A stretch of 64,000 nucleotides of DNA from Flavobacteriaceae bacterium (GCA_021739635.1 JAIPBH010000003.1:186001-250000), one strand, 5' to 3'; positions 1 to 10,977 are shown, counted from the stretch's first letter. The notes: generated by a model not told the origin, from the letters alone. Numbers and translations are program-made.

Positions 1-774
1 ATCTGAAACGTATTTAATCATAATGGGTCGATAATAGTCATAAGATGCATCAACATCAATTTTTAAATAGCTTACAGGTACGCGTTTTGATAACTCTATG
101 TTAATCTCAGAATTTTTTTCTTGTTTTTTTTCTTCTATGACCAAGCTCTTAATATTGCAATCATAAAACGCCCCTTTTTCAATCGTGTTGTAACTTGCTT
201 TCACAGATTTTAACTCTGTTTTTTCAAGACTTTTCACAAGAATTCTAAAATATCGATACTGAGAATTTGGGAATGTTATCTTGCTGTATTCATAAAAAGT
301 TTCGGCATTTTTTATTGATAATATGCGGTAATCATCCACTATCATAAACCATTCATCTTGATTATTGCTGCCTTCTAAAGATATTCTCCAGTCAAAATTA
401 AACTGTTTAAAGTCTAATTGTAATTGATTTATAACTTCTTGATTTGGAACTTCAAGCGTGAAATAATAGCCTTTTTCGTTATGAGACGTATTAATTATTT
501 TGAAATAGACATTGGTTTTAATTTGTTTTTCACTTTTAAGAGTCAATAGGTAAGGCGCTTCAATGGTGTCATTTTTTTCAGAAATACCAAAAATTCTTAA
601 ATCTGATAAATTAGGAGATATTTTTTCAAAAATATCATTAGGTAAGACTAATTTATGCCAAGAATTTTTTACGCCTTTTAGCTCGCGTTTGTAGCTGTAT
701 TTTTGCATTTGCCCAAATGAAAACACAAAAGATAAAAGAAAAAGGTAAATAAAAATTTTAGACTTAAATGTCAT
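1..774 (-). CDS. DUF3999-like protein, C-terminus beyond left edge
   Basis: Open minus frame from ATG at 774 (MTFKSKIFIYLFLLSFVFSFGQMQKYSYKRELKGV...) with signal peptide, running off the window edge; adjacent to a DUF2339 gene, a common pairing. Confidence 0.7.
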   Translation of the reverse strand, partial: MTFKSKIFIYLFLLSFVFSFGQMQKYSYKRELKGVKNSWHKLVLPNDIFEKISPNLSDLRIFGISEKNDTIEAPYLLTLKSEKQIKTNVYFKIINTSHNEKGYYFTLEVPNQEVINQLQLDFKQFNFDWRISLEGSNNQDEWFMIVDDYRILSIKNAETFYEYSKITFPNSQYRYFRILVKSLEKTELKSVKASYNTIEKGAFYDCNIKSLVIEEKKQEKNSEINIELSKRVPVSYLKIDVDASYDYYRPIMIKYVSD

Positions 775-3307
775 CAGAAATGTTGCTTTTAAATTTATTA
801 TATAAAAATGAAATGATTAATAAAAGAATACCTAAAGATACAAATACAATAGTTTTTGCAATAGTTCCTAAATGCGAAATATCATAAAAGAAAAGTTTTA
901 ATAATGTCACAGAAAAAAGAACAATGGCTGCAATACGTAAATGCTTTCTTTGCTTCCAAATGCCTAAAGCAATGAGCAGTAATGCATATACGCCCCAAAG
1001 AATACTTAAACCTAATTTATAAGATTGTGTTGAGCCAGATAGATCCATGACATTAACAAGTTCGCTGCTGGCAATCCACAATATGATAGTATAAAATGAA
1101 ATGCTAAATGGCACTTTGTTAGTAATTTTCATAAACTCCTGAAGCACATATTTATAGCTAATAAATAAGGTTAAGGCCACAAATACATATGAAACATAAC
1201 GGATAGCAATATACCATATTCCAATATGATAATATTCAGACAGATTTTGGCTTAGATAATGATCTCGTAATTCGCTTAAAGCATATAATCCTAGAGTTAA
1301 GAAGAAACATATCACAATACTGTTTAGCGCAATATTAATAAAGCCAAATGTTTTGTTCTGCAATTTTTTAATATTGAAAAAAGAAAGTGCAGAAACAAAA
1401 AACATAGAATAGATAAGTAACCAAACCGTTTTAAATTTTAATAAGTTATAATTATTATAATATTCATGATAGGCTTCATCATTGAAAGTTAATGCGGATT
1501 CATTATAAAGCGTTTGAAAATAATAATCTATTTCTAGAAAAAGACCTATGTAGATAGTGCTTATAATAATAGCAGGAGCTACAAAAGAGATGGTTTTTTG
1601 GTTATCTTTTTTAGCACTTTCTTCAGTTAAATATGACTTGTTTTTGTTTATAATATATATAAAACCAAAAGCAGCAACAACTAAAAGGGTAGTTAAAAAG
1701 TAACTGTTTAAAAGGGGCATTATTTTATTGGAATCGGTAATGTTCCAATAACTTATATATCCATTACTCCAATCTTCATAAAGACTTAAAATAGCTAAAG
1801 CCATTAAAGGATACGATATATATTCATATGTGGAAATTAACTTTGTTCGCCCTATCCAAAACAGTAAAGCCGCTTCTGCAATCCATAATAACGTTACCCA
1901 ATTACCATTTAGTTGTACCGGAATTGTAATAGTAACAAACACTAAAACTAAACCTACAACCAGATAAAATAAGTTTTTGTCAGCAAGTTTTAACCTATAT
2001 ATTATAACACTTACTATAAAATGTAACAAGGCATTACAAAGTGTAAATAGTCCTAGTAATTGACTGCCGGTTTCATGATTGTCAAGAATTGAGTATCCAA
2101 AGCCATAAAATATAAAAGAATTAACGAGTAATAGTATAATATCTAAAGTTTCAAACGCTTCTTTTTTAATTAGTTTGTAAGCTAAAAATGTCGCATAAAA
2201 AATGACAAAAAATACACTCGCAAAAATCAGTGCCATCGTAAAGTCATTAGAGCTATTATAATTAAAGTTAAACCACGAATAATAAATTAACCATGTTAAA
2301 ATAAACGATACATAGTAAAGCGGTTTCCAATACTTATAAAAAGCCAGCACTAAAATACCCATATTAATCATAGCCATATAACTAAACAAAACTGCCGCAT
2401 TACCAGAATCATCACTTAGTAAAAAAGGTACAGCATAAGCACCAACTAAGCCAATATGCGCAATGAGTTGCTTATTATATTGTAAAGCCGCAAAAACGGT
2501 AAAAGCCGTAAATACAAACATGAGCGCAAACGTTATTAATTGAGGCATTAACTCATAATAACTGTAAGCCGCATAGGTGAGAAAATATAAAATAGCCATA
2601 GCACCACTCACTAAAACAGCACTAAAATTTTCATATTTAGGTTTTAGTTTCATAGACAAACCTAATAAGCTTAATCCTAGTAAATATCCAAGTATTATGC
2701 GAGTTAACGGACTTATTAAATCGTTTTCAATGGAATATTTAGCACCAATACCAACACCAATAATTAAAATGCCTATCCCTATTTTATTGATAAGGTTTTC
2801 TCCAATAAATTTTTCAAGTTCATTACTTATTTTTATGGAGTTTTGATTAGCAATTTTCTTTTCAATTTGTATTTCAGGTTCATTTGAAATGGTTTGAATA
2901 GTTTTTTCAGTTGCAACTTCTTTTTTGATTTTTGGCACAGCAATCCAAAGAATAATGTATAGTAAAAAACCAATACCAAAAAATAAAGAAAGAAGTATCC
3001 AAAAAAAACGAACAACATATCTGTTAATGCCAAGATAAGATCCTAAACCAGAACAAACGCCACCTAAACCACGATGATATACATCTCTAAAAAGCCCTTT
3101 GCCTTCTTTATCTTTTGCTTCATTACGTTCTTTAAAATTTGGAGTTTCAACAAGAGGTTTTTTTTCTACGAGTTGTTGATTTTCAGATGTTTTAAATAGA
3201 TTTAATTCGTTTTGTAAATCAGCAACTTCTTTTGAAAAGGCTTCTTGCTTTTTTAAAAGTAAGTCTAACTTTTTTTGAAGGTCATCAACTTTATTTTGAT
3301 TATCCAT
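764..3307 (-). CDS. PspC-domain + DUF2339 multi-TM membrane protein
   Basis: LFRDVYHRGLGGVCSGLGSYLGINRYVVRFFWILL is a PspC motif, followed by many TM helices; start trimmed to MDNQNKVDDL. Confidence 0.8.
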   Translation of the reverse strand: MDNQNKVDDLQKKLDLLLKKQEAFSKEVADLQNELNLFKTSENQQLVEKKPLVETPNFKERNEAKDKEGKGLFRDVYHRGLGGVCSGLGSYLGINRYVVRFFWILLSLFFGIGFLLYIILWIAVPKIKKEVATEKTIQTISNEPEIQIEKKIANQNSIKISNELEKFIGENLINKIGIGILIIGVGIGAKYSIENDLISPLTRIILGYLLGLSLLGLSMKLKPKYENFSAVLVSGAMAILYFLTYAAYSYYELMPQLITFALMFVFTAFTVFAALQYNKQLIAHIGLVGAYAVPFLLSDDSGNAAVLFSYMAMINMGILVLAFYKYWKPLYYVSFILTWLIYYSWFNFNYNSSNDFTMALIFASVFFVIFYATFLAYKLIKKEAFETLDIILLLVNSFIFYGFGYSILDNHETGSQLLGLFTLCNALLHFIVSVIIYRLKLADKNLFYLVVGLVLVFVTITIPVQLNGNWVTLLWIAEAALLFWIGRTKLISTYEYISYPLMALAILSLYEDWSNGYISYWNITDSNKIMPLLNSYFLTTLLVVAAFGFIYIINKNKSYLTEESAKKDNQKTISFVAPAIIISTIYIGLFLEIDYYFQTLYNESALTFNDEAYHEYYNNYNLLKFKTVWLLIYSMFFVSALSFFNIKKLQNKTFGFINIALNSIVICFFLTLGLYALSELRDHYLSQNLSEYYHIGIWYIAIRYVSYVFVALTLFISYKYVLQEFMKITNKVPFSISFYTIILWIASSELVNVMDLSGSTQSYKLGLSILWGVYALLLIALGIWKQRKHLRIAAIVLFSVTLLKLFFYDISHLGTIAKTIVFVSLGILLLIISFLYNKFKSNISDDI

Positions 3308-3474
3308 AATGCCTTTGTAATTTATAGAATAATAATTTTTTATTGTGGAAATAACAATATACAATTTAGATGAATAGCTAATTTAGTTGTTTTTTTAACA
3401 CTAATTCAAGTTAAAACAGTTTGTTTAATAATCACGTAAAATAAGTACTTTTAGACCTTTAAAATTTTAAAGTT

Positions 3475-3870
3475 GTGAAAAAAGATATTCATATTCCAAA
3501 AGTAGAAAACGTGTATGTTGCCGTTGTTAATGAGTATAATGATATTTATAAAACCAACGATTGGAATGCCTATATTATTAATGATAAAAATGTAGATTTA
3601 GAGATGGTTTTAATTGTTGTAAGAGGTTTTACTGAAGCTAAAGTAACGTCAACTATGCGTCATAAACTAGACAAACTTCCAGCCAAAAGTTTTGCAAAAA
3701 TAGAGTTTATGCAAGAAGAAGTGTTGCAATTAAACAATGAGTTTAAAATCACTTTTTTTGAAGGAAATAACATGTTTGATAAAACCTATTTATTTAGAAA
3801 AAACACCATTAACGAAAAGGCTTTTCAAAACATTCCTGTAATGAATAAAAAAGGTGTTTTGGTAAAATAG
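3475..3870 (+). CDS. conserved hypothetical protein
   Basis: 131-aa ORF with GTG start; no recognised motif. Confidence 0.7.
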   Translation: MKKDIHIPKVENVYVAVVNEYNDIYKTNDWNAYIINDKNVDLEMVLIVVRGFTEAKVTSTMRHKLDKLPAKSFAKIEFMQEEVLQLNNEFKITFFEGNNMFDKTYLFRKNTINEKAFQNIPVMNKKGVLVK

Positions 3871-4884
3871 TTAATCTAACTTTTCCGTTAATCTTTTAAA
3901 AGTCTTTTTTGGGTCTTTGCCTTCATATAAAATCTCATAAACAGCTTCTATAATGGGCAGTTTTGTTTTACTTTTATTTTTTTCGTTGAGTAAATGCGCA
4001 CTTTTTGCAGCGTAATACCCTTCGGCAATCATGCTCATTTCCATTTGAGCCGATTTTACCGTGTAACCTTTTCCAATCATATTACCAAACATACGGTTTC
4101 TTGAAAAAACCGAATATCCAGTAACCAATAAATCACCCAAGTAAGCCGAATTATTTATGTTACGTTTCATTTTGTGCATTTTTTTAATAAACCGGCGCAT
4201 TTCGCGTATGGCGTTACTCATAAGTACACTTTGAAAATTATCGCCATAACCCAAACCATGTGCAATTCCGGCAGCAATAGCATAAATATTTTTAAGCATG
4301 ACCGCATATTCTGTACCCATGATGTCATCACTTATTTTTGTTTTAATATAATCACAAGAAAGTTGTTTGGCTATTTCTTCAGCTTTTTTAGAATCGGCAC
4401 ATGAAATAGTAAGATATGATAACCGCTCTAAAGCAACTTCTTCAGCATGGCAAGGACCAGCAATAACCGCAATGTTATTAAAAGGCACTTTGTAAAACTG
4501 ATGAAAATGTTCGCCAACCAACAAACCGCTTTCTGGCATAATTCCTTTTACGGCAGAAACTATTATTTTATCTGAGATATCAACCGTTAATTTTTCTAAT
4601 TCACTATGCATAAAAGCTGAAGGAATTACAAATATCAATACATCGGCATACGAAGCAATGTCATTAATGTCGTTACTTAATTTTAACTGGTTTAAATTAA
4701 ACTCAACCGAACTTAAATAATTTGGATTGTGTTGTTCTTTTAATAAATGCTCTTTAGTATAAACACTTCGCATGTACCAACCCACTTCTGGAAGATTTTC
4801 ACAAAGCATTTTTACAATAGCTGTGGCCCAACTTCCGGCACCAAAAACAGCATATTTTAGCTGATTACTCATACTTAAATTCAA
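3871..4884 (-). CDS. gpsA: NAD(P)H-dependent glycerol-3-phosphate dehydrogenase
   Basis: GAGSWATAIVKML Rossmann motif; AGPCHAEEVA; LKNIYAIAAGIAHGLGYGDN; start may be the internal MSNQLKY. Confidence 0.92.
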   Translation of the reverse strand: MNLSMSNQLKYAVFGAGSWATAIVKMLCENLPEVGWYMRSVYTKEHLLKEQHNPNYLSSVEFNLNQLKLSNDINDIASYADVLIFVIPSAFMHSELEKLTVDISDKIIVSAVKGIMPESGLLVGEHFHQFYKVPFNNIAVIAGPCHAEEVALERLSYLTISCADSKKAEEIAKQLSCDYIKTKISDDIMGTEYAVMLKNIYAIAAGIAHGLGYGDNFQSVLMSNAIREMRRFIKKMHKMKRNINNSAYLGDLLVTGYSVFSRNRMFGNMIGKGYTVKSAQMEMSMIAEGYYAAKSAHLLNEKNKSKTKLPIIEAVYEILYEGKDPKKTFKRLTEKLD

Positions 4885-5004
4885 TGGTTATGGTTTCAAA
4901 AGTACATAAAATATTAGTTATAGTTAAGGACTTAAATTCATATTAAAATTTTTTTGGCACGTGTTTTGAAAACCATTACGTATTAACCCTTAAAATGAGC
5001 GATT

Positions 5005-5943
5005 ATGAAGACTATAAAATTACTTTTAAGTTTTGCTTTGGCAACTACACTTTTTACTTCATGTTATACAGAAGTTATTGTAGATGATTATATTGATGAA
5101 CCAACTATTTCATTAAACCAATTATTAGGGTCTTATGAATTGTGGTATGTAGATATCAATCAAACTGTTGGTTATGGTTCTACACCATTTTTGCAAAAGG
5201 CTTTTACGCTTTCTTTTAGAAACGGAACTATGTTTGCCAACAACAATTTAGTAGGCATAGGAAATACCGGAAATGGTTTTGGAATTGCTGTTGCGGATTA
5301 CAACACGAGTCATATGATTTTAGACGTATATCATGATGTGGATGGATTTTCAACCTTTGATGTGTATCAAATAAACAATAATACCATTGAACTTTACAAC
5401 CCAAATAACGATACGTCGTACTTTTTAAAAGGCTATCAACGCAGTCAATTTGATTATGATTTTGTGTTTTATGATAACATTCATTATTTTTTACAAGAAT
5501 ACAATGCTTGGGAAAAAACATATACCAGTAATTTTGGTGCTATTAATGAGTTTGATAATGAAAACTACTTACAGTTTTTAGCAGGTGGCAACGATTCAGA
5601 ATTTAGAAGCTCGCAAGACGTCTCTGGCACCAGTGTTTCAAGTTTATATTGGGATTATACAGGGCTTTATGGTGTAGGTAACGTAAGTGGTAATATGTAC
5701 CTAAAAACTTTAACATTAGATTATGATTTCTTCAACAATGAATATTTTGAATTAAGCGTTATAAATGACGGAAAGATTGAGTTATATCATCCAGCATCAC
5801 AAACGGTTTATGAATTTGTTGGCAGAGGATATATTCAATTCTTGAAAACAACAAACACCAAAAATAAAGTAGCGACGACTGAAAAGTTGCGTAAAGAACG
5901 AAAAGATAAAATAGAAAACCCAAGAGAGAACACTCGCGGATAA
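5005..5943 (+). CDS. hypothetical secreted lipoprotein
   Basis: Lipoprotein signal MKTIKLLLSFALATTLFTSCYTE; no other recognised motif. Confidence 0.7.
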   Translation: MKTIKLLLSFALATTLFTSCYTEVIVDDYIDEPTISLNQLLGSYELWYVDINQTVGYGSTPFLQKAFTLSFRNGTMFANNNLVGIGNTGNGFGIAVADYNTSHMILDVYHDVDGFSTFDVYQINNNTIELYNPNNDTSYFLKGYQRSQFDYDFVFYDNIHYFLQEYNAWEKTYTSNFGAINEFDNENYLQFLAGGNDSEFRSSQDVSGTSVSSLYWDYTGLYGVGNVSGNMYLKTLTLDYDFFNNEYFELSVINDGKIELYHPASQTVYEFVGRGYIQFLKTTNTKNKVATTEKLRKERKDKIENPRENTRG

Positions 5944-5970
5944 AAATAGTTTGGTTAGTTATTTAGTTAA

Positions 5971-6007
5971 AAAAACCGTTTAGAGTTTAGGCTTTAGGCG
6001 GTTTTTG
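5971..6007 (+). terminator. rho-independent terminator
   Basis: aaaaaccg...cggttttt hairpin followed by T-rich tract, downstream of 5005-5943. Confidence 0.6.
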
Positions 6008-6099
6008 TTTTGTTTAACTTTTAAGATATGAATAGTTTCAATGTTCTATATAGATAGTTAAACTAAATTAGTAAAAAATTCTTACAAAATCAAATTAAA

Positions 6100-6678
6100 T
6101 TATTTGTAAAAATTCATTTCATCTAAATATTCCCAAACATGCTGTGGTAACATGGGTTGTACATTTTTACCTTCTTTAATGGCTTGGCGTATAAAGGTTG
6201 AAGAAATCTCCATAAGAGGTGCGTTAATAACATGAATTTTTTTATGCCCATCAAATTGGGTTTCTATGCTTTGTTCTGAAACTCTTGGATATACATAAAT
6301 ATCGTGGTTTTCAAGAATCAACTCATAGTTTTTCCATTTATGAAAACTCTTTAAGTTGTCTTCACCCATGATTAATGCAAATTCATGTTTTGGATATTTT
6401 TCCTGTAAATAAACCAGTGTATTTATAGTGTAATTGGGTTGAGGTAAGTTAAACTCAATATCACTTGGTTTAATTTTGGTATAATCTTTAGTGGCTCTGT
6501 AAACCATTTCAAGCCGTTGGTAATTATCTAATAAACTGCTTTTATTTTTGAAAGGATTGTGTGGCGTTACTACAAACCAAACCTGGTCTAAATCACTATA
6601 TTCAACCATATGGTTGGCAATAACCAAGTGACCAATATGAATGGGATTAAAGGAACCAAAAAATAATCCTACCTTCAT
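6100..6678 (-). CDS. nadD: nicotinate-nucleotide adenylyltransferase
   Basis: GLFFGSFNPIHIGHLVIA nucleotidyltransferase motif; ISSTFIRQAIKEG. Confidence 0.93.
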   Translation of the reverse strand: MKVGLFFGSFNPIHIGHLVIANHMVEYSDLDQVWFVVTPHNPFKNKSSLLDNYQRLEMVYRATKDYTKIKPSDIEFNLPQPNYTINTLVYLQEKYPKHEFALIMGEDNLKSFHKWKNYELILENHDIYVYPRVSEQSIETQFDGHKKIHVINAPLMEISSTFIRQAIKEGKNVQPMLPQHVWEYLDEMNFYK

Positions 6679-6687
6679 GTGCTGTTG

Positions 6688-7275
6688 TTAAGAATTTACA
6701 AAGTTTCTCACCAATGTTTCGGCTTCAATAAGTGCTTTGTCTAAATGATGGTTTTCAATAATCACATCAAATAATGGTGCGGTTGCCAATTCTGCTGAAG
6801 CTTTGGCAATACGCATATTTATTTTGTCTTCGGTCTCAGTTTTACGTTTTTTAAGTCTTATTTTAAGCTCATCAATACTTGGTGGTTTTACAAAAACGGC
6901 TAGGGTTTCTTCAGGAAATTTACGTTTTATACGCAAACCGCCAGACACATCAATATCAAAAATAACATGCTTGCCATGAGCCCAAATACGCTCAACTTCG
7001 GCTTTTAAAGTGCCATAAAAATTATCTCTGTAAACTTCTTCCCATTCCAGAAATTCGTCATTTTTAATTTTTGTTTTAAACTCCTTGGCAGACAAGAAAT
7101 AGTAATCTTTTCCATGAACTTCTTCGCCTCTTTTTTCACGAGAAGTAGCTGAAATAGAGAACTCTAAATTTAAAGCTTCAATGCCTAATAAATGTCTTAC
7201 AATGGTTGTTTTTCCAGAACCTGATGGTGCAGAAAATACAATAAGTTTACCTTGTTTATTATCTTTTTTTATCAC
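6688..7275 (-). CDS. gmk: guanylate kinase
   Basis: VFSAPSGSGKTTIV P-loop; FSISATSREKRGEEVHGKDYYFL. Confidence 0.95.
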   Translation of the reverse strand: MIKKDNKQGKLIVFSAPSGSGKTTIVRHLLGIEALNLEFSISATSREKRGEEVHGKDYYFLSAKEFKTKIKNDEFLEWEEVYRDNFYGTLKAEVERIWAHGKHVIFDIDVSGGLRIKRKFPEETLAVFVKPPSIDELKIRLKKRKTETEDKINMRIAKASAELATAPLFDVIIENHHLDKALIEAETLVRNFVNS

Positions 7276-7333
7276 GAATACACTAATATTTTTTAATTGA
7301 GAATTGCTGCTGAATACTGCTACTGCATACTAT

Positions 7334-8215
7334 TTAAAGCACATTCAATAATTGTTCTTTAATTTTTTCAAGCTCATCTTTCATTTGAACCACTAACTGT
7401 TGCATAGGTGCGTAGTTACTTTTTGAGCCAATGGTGTTTATTTCTCTACCTATTTCCTGACTTATAAAGCCTAATTTTTTTCCGTTGGAATCGGTTGAAT
7501 TTATAGCTTCAATAAAATAGTCTAAGTGATTTTTTAAACGTACTTTTTCTTCAGTAATATCAAACTTTTCTATGTAGTAAACCAATTCTTGTTCAAAGCG
7601 GTTTTCATCATATTTTTCTTTTAACTCTTCAATGCCTTTGGTTAAACGCTCACGAACACCATCAATACGTTCAGGATCCATGGTTATAACTTTTTCAAGT
7701 AACTTATCAATAATAGCAATGCGTTTTAAAAATTCTGCTTCCAGAACTTTACCTTCATCTAACCTATAATTGTTAATGTTTTCAATGGCAATTTTAATTT
7801 CGGTTTCAATGGTTTTCCATTCGGTTTCATCAATTTCTTCTCTTACCGTATTTAAAGCATCAGGAAACCTTACAGCCATTTTAAGAAGTTCCATATCATC
7901 GCCATCAACTACTTTTTTTAATTGATTGATATATTGCTTTACCACAGGTGCATTTATTTGTGTAGAAGTGTCTTCAGCAGTCATTTCTACATATATAGAA
8001 AAATCTATTTTACCACGTTCTAGTTTATCGGCTAAAAGCTTTCTAATGTCAAGTTCTTTTTCTCTGTAAATAGAAGGCATTCTGGTGTTTAAATCTAAAC
8101 TCTTGCTATTTAAAGATTTTAGCTCAATGCTTATTTTTTTTGTAGGTAGTTGCAATATAGATTTTCCGTAACCGGTCATTGAATATATCATATGCTTATA
8201 AATAAAGTTGTACAA
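7334..8215 (-). CDS. yicC: YicC family endoribonuclease-like protein
   Basis: MIYSMTGYGKS start (likely true start within ORF); C-terminal EIGREINTIGSKSNYAPMQQLVVQMKDELEKIKEQLLNVL. Confidence 0.9.
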   Translation of the reverse strand: MYNFIYKHMIYSMTGYGKSILQLPTKKISIELKSLNSKSLDLNTRMPSIYREKELDIRKLLADKLERGKIDFSIYVEMTAEDTSTQINAPVVKQYINQLKKVVDGDDMELLKMAVRFPDALNTVREEIDETEWKTIETEIKIAIENINNYRLDEGKVLEAEFLKRIAIIDKLLEKVITMDPERIDGVRERLTKGIEELKEKYDENRFEQELVYYIEKFDITEEKVRLKNHLDYFIEAINSTDSNGKKLGFISQEIGREINTIGSKSNYAPMQQLVVQMKDELEKIKEQLLNVL

Positions 8216-8307
8216 AGGTAATTAAAACCTATAAGGATATAAAACACTTCATTTTTTCTTTAGGTTTTAAAGCAATTCTTATGATAAAAGATATTTTTTC
8301 AAAATAA

Positions 8308-8341
8308 AAAAAGGGAATAAATTATAGTTTATTCCCTTTTT
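8308..8341. terminator. bidirectional hairpin, possible terminator
   Basis: 14-bp perfect arms aaaaagggaataaa / tttattcccttttt with 6-nt loop; A/T tracts on both sides. Confidence 0.5.
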
Positions 8342-8555
8342 CTCACATAATCTGAGCTATGGTTTTACTCGATTACAATATCAAAAAAACAAAATTTATG
8401 TTTTATAAAACATGACTTTTGTTAGGTTTTGCAAAAAAACATCCTAACTAATGATAAGATTAAATGTACTTTAAGTAAATTTATATGATATTAGCAAATA
8501 CCTTTTGTAATAAATAAGCTTATTTTTTTGAATGTATTAATCTTAAAATATAAAA

Positions 8556-9119
8556 ATGGTTATGAAAAAATGTATTCTATTACTAGTTGTTTTAATGTCA
8601 ACTATTTGTTTTTCTCAAAAGGGAAATGATAAAAAAGCAACATCTTTCACGTATGATGAAAATGGGTTAAATTCTAATTCAATTACTGTTGATATAAAAA
8701 AACTTGATAAAAAGGAATTGTATGAAAAAGCTTTAGATTGGTTTGATAAGAAGTATACTAACCCTGATGAAGTTATTACTAAAAAGGAAAAAAATGATAA
8801 AATTAAGTTTGAAACATTTGTAAACAACGCTATTTGTTATGGTGTAGGAGCTGATTATGGTTGTGAAGATTTAACTTATAATATTGAATTATCATTTGAA
8901 GATAAGCAGTATAAAATGAAAATTTTAAAATTATCATATATTGATAAAAAAGGGAAAGACATAAAAATGAATCTCAATAAAAGCGATTTTCATGAACAAA
9001 GTGGTAAAATAAAAGACGATTATACTAAAGCGCCTTCACAAATAGAAACCTTATTAAATAATTTAAACAAGAGCCTTTTAAACTATATTAATGGCGATGA
9101 TCAAGAAGACGAGTGGTAA
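8556..9119 (+). CDS. hypothetical secreted protein
   Basis: Signal peptide MVMKKCILLLVVLMSTICFSQ; no other recognised motif. Confidence 0.65.
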   Translation: MVMKKCILLLVVLMSTICFSQKGNDKKATSFTYDENGLNSNSITVDIKKLDKKELYEKALDWFDKKYTNPDEVITKKEKNDKIKFETFVNNAICYGVGADYGCEDLTYNIELSFEDKQYKMKILKLSYIDKKGKDIKMNLNKSDFHEQSGKIKDDYTKAPSQIETLLNNLNKSLLNYINGDDQEDEW

Positions 9120-9141
9120 AATAATTAGTGAAAAGTAAATT

Positions 9142-10038
9142 ATGAAAAGGCTAATTATACTATTATTAATAGTCTGTTTTTATCAAGCAAAATCTCAAAA
9201 CAAAGAATTACAAATTGCAACCAAGTTTATTGAAAACGGTGATTTATTTATAAATCCTGAGCTTCAAATTAAAGTTTTTTCTCATTTTGAAAAAAACAGG
9301 AGAGTTTTGGTTCAATTTAAAAAAAATGAGGCATGTGTGCTTCTTGAATATTTTGGAAACAAAACCTATAAAATTAAATTTAAAAAATGGATAGGATACG
9401 TTAGTTCAGAGGATGTTTTTCTTAATGACCAATTAAAAAGTACTTTGGAAAAAGATGAAAAAATTAAGGAACCAGAATTAAAAAGTGACGTTGCAATTAT
9501 TCAAGAGCCAAACAAAGTAATTGAAGCAGAAAAGATTGAAAAAGAAATAGCGAAAGTAATTGATGATAAAAATATTGCTGAAAACACTAAAAAAGCAGAT
9601 AGTATTAATAAAAGGGCTTTAAAAAATGACTGCTATTATTTGATAAATGAGATAAATGATTATGACCATGTAGAGTTAGTTAGAACAGATAATTATAAGG
9701 TTAATAATAATTTACGAATAGAATTATACAGAAAAAACAATAAAAAGTATGTTTTTTTTAACTATCAAGGCAATTTAGGATGTGCAAGTTTTTATAGTGA
9801 TAATAGGTCTTTTGTGAAAGTAACATTAGAAAATAATGATGTGATAACCTTTCACCATTCTTGGTATATGGATTGTGGAGATTTTAGCTTAAAAGGAAGT
9901 CTTTCAAATTCAAATATGGAGAAACTTCAAAAGTCTCCAATAAAATCTATGGTGCTTCATGGCACAAAAGCCAGTAAGGAAATTGAAAATTTAGAGTATA
10001 AAGAGTTTTTTATTGATAAGTTAAAGTGTATAAACTAA
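9142..10038 (+). CDS. hypothetical secreted protein with SH3-like N-terminal region
   Basis: Signal peptide MKRLIILLLIVCFYQAKSQ; small beta-rich N-terminal region. Confidence 0.6.
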   Translation: MKRLIILLLIVCFYQAKSQNKELQIATKFIENGDLFINPELQIKVFSHFEKNRRVLVQFKKNEACVLLEYFGNKTYKIKFKKWIGYVSSEDVFLNDQLKSTLEKDEKIKEPELKSDVAIIQEPNKVIEAEKIEKEIAKVIDDKNIAENTKKADSINKRALKNDCYYLINEINDYDHVELVRTDNYKVNNNLRIELYRKNNKKYVFFNYQGNLGCASFYSDNRSFVKVTLENNDVITFHHSWYMDCGDFSLKGSLSNSNMEKLQKSPIKSMVLHGTKASKEIENLEYKEFFIDKLKCIN

Positions 10039-10039
10039 A

Positions 10040-10948
10040 TCAATTGAATTCATTTATTTTAAGATTCCAATGGATGCCATACTCACAATTAGGTTGTAAT
10101 GTTTTTAATCCAATTTTATTATTAAAACTATCAGAGATTCCAGTTGTTGGCTCAATAGCAATGGTGTTTGCATGTGGTGGTGTATATAATTGTAAGAAGC
10201 ATTCTTTTTCAGAAGAAGTTAAGACAAAATTGTAACTAGGTGTTTCAAAGGAAATTTTATTTGAGTTTAAAACAAAACAATCATCTAAACTTTGGTTTTC
10301 AATTAAAAACTTGTTATCCATTTCAATTTGATTAATTCCAACAGTTATATTTCTTTGGTCAAATAGAACCTTTTTATTGCTATCAAAATGTACTGAACTT
10401 TTAAATAAATCAGTACTATTAAAATATGGATGCCAGCCCAAAGTAAAAGGAAAAGCTTTAGTATCGGTATTTTTTACTGTGACATTTAAATCAAGATTAT
10501 CACTGGTTAATGTATATTTTATATCAATAGAATAGTTGTAAGGAAACCCTTTAGTATGTAATTGCTTTTCTTGATATCTCAATGTAACTTCTGCGTAGTT
10601 ATTTGTAGTTTTTTGACTAACTATTTGAAATGTTTTATTATAAATTAAACCATGCAATGCATTGTTTTCTGCTTTTAAATTTATCTCAAATTGATAAGGT
10701 TTTTCTTCATAAATATAAGAACCATCAGCTATCCTGTTTGCAAATGGGAATAAAATTGAAGACGCATATGTATTATCATAAGTTAAAGGATGTAAATCTT
10801 TGATAATATGATGTTGATTAAGAATTAATTCTTGTAAACTACCCCCTAAATTCAAAAATATTTTGGCGTATGACACTTTTTCAGAATCTTCAATTTCAAG
10901 GTAATTTATATCGTTTTTTAAGTCTTGATTAAGTTTAATGTAATACAA
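10040..10948 (-). CDS. aldose 1-epimerase family protein
   Basis: LFPFANRIADGSYIYEEKPYQFEIN; NALHGLIYNKTF; FTLGWHPYF. Confidence 0.88.
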   Translation of the reverse strand: MYYIKLNQDLKNDINYLEIEDSEKVSYAKIFLNLGGSLQELILNQHHIIKDLHPLTYDNTYASSILFPFANRIADGSYIYEEKPYQFEINLKAENNALHGLIYNKTFQIVSQKTTNNYAEVTLRYQEKQLHTKGFPYNYSIDIKYTLTSDNLDLNVTVKNTDTKAFPFTLGWHPYFNSTDLFKSSVHFDSNKKVLFDQRNITVGINQIEMDNKFLIENQSLDDCFVLNSNKISFETPSYNFVLTSSEKECFLQLYTPPHANTIAIEPTTGISDSFNNKIGLKTLQPNCEYGIHWNLKINEFN

Positions 10949-10977
10949 TATTTTTAAAATTTAAGGTATAATAAGTT

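Noticed and set aside
2577-2846. ORF-track entries antisense to longer genes (e.g. 2577-2846, 4174-4404, 12434-12718, 17080-17319, 19209-19574, 26668-26940, 42764-42991, 46493-46807, 50825-51145)
   Set aside because: All lie opposite well-supported genes, lack recognisable motifs and have compositions expected from antisense reading
3475-3870. Aminoacyl-tRNA synthetase-related protein
   Set aside because: No class I/II synthetase motif in the 131 aa; left as hypothetical
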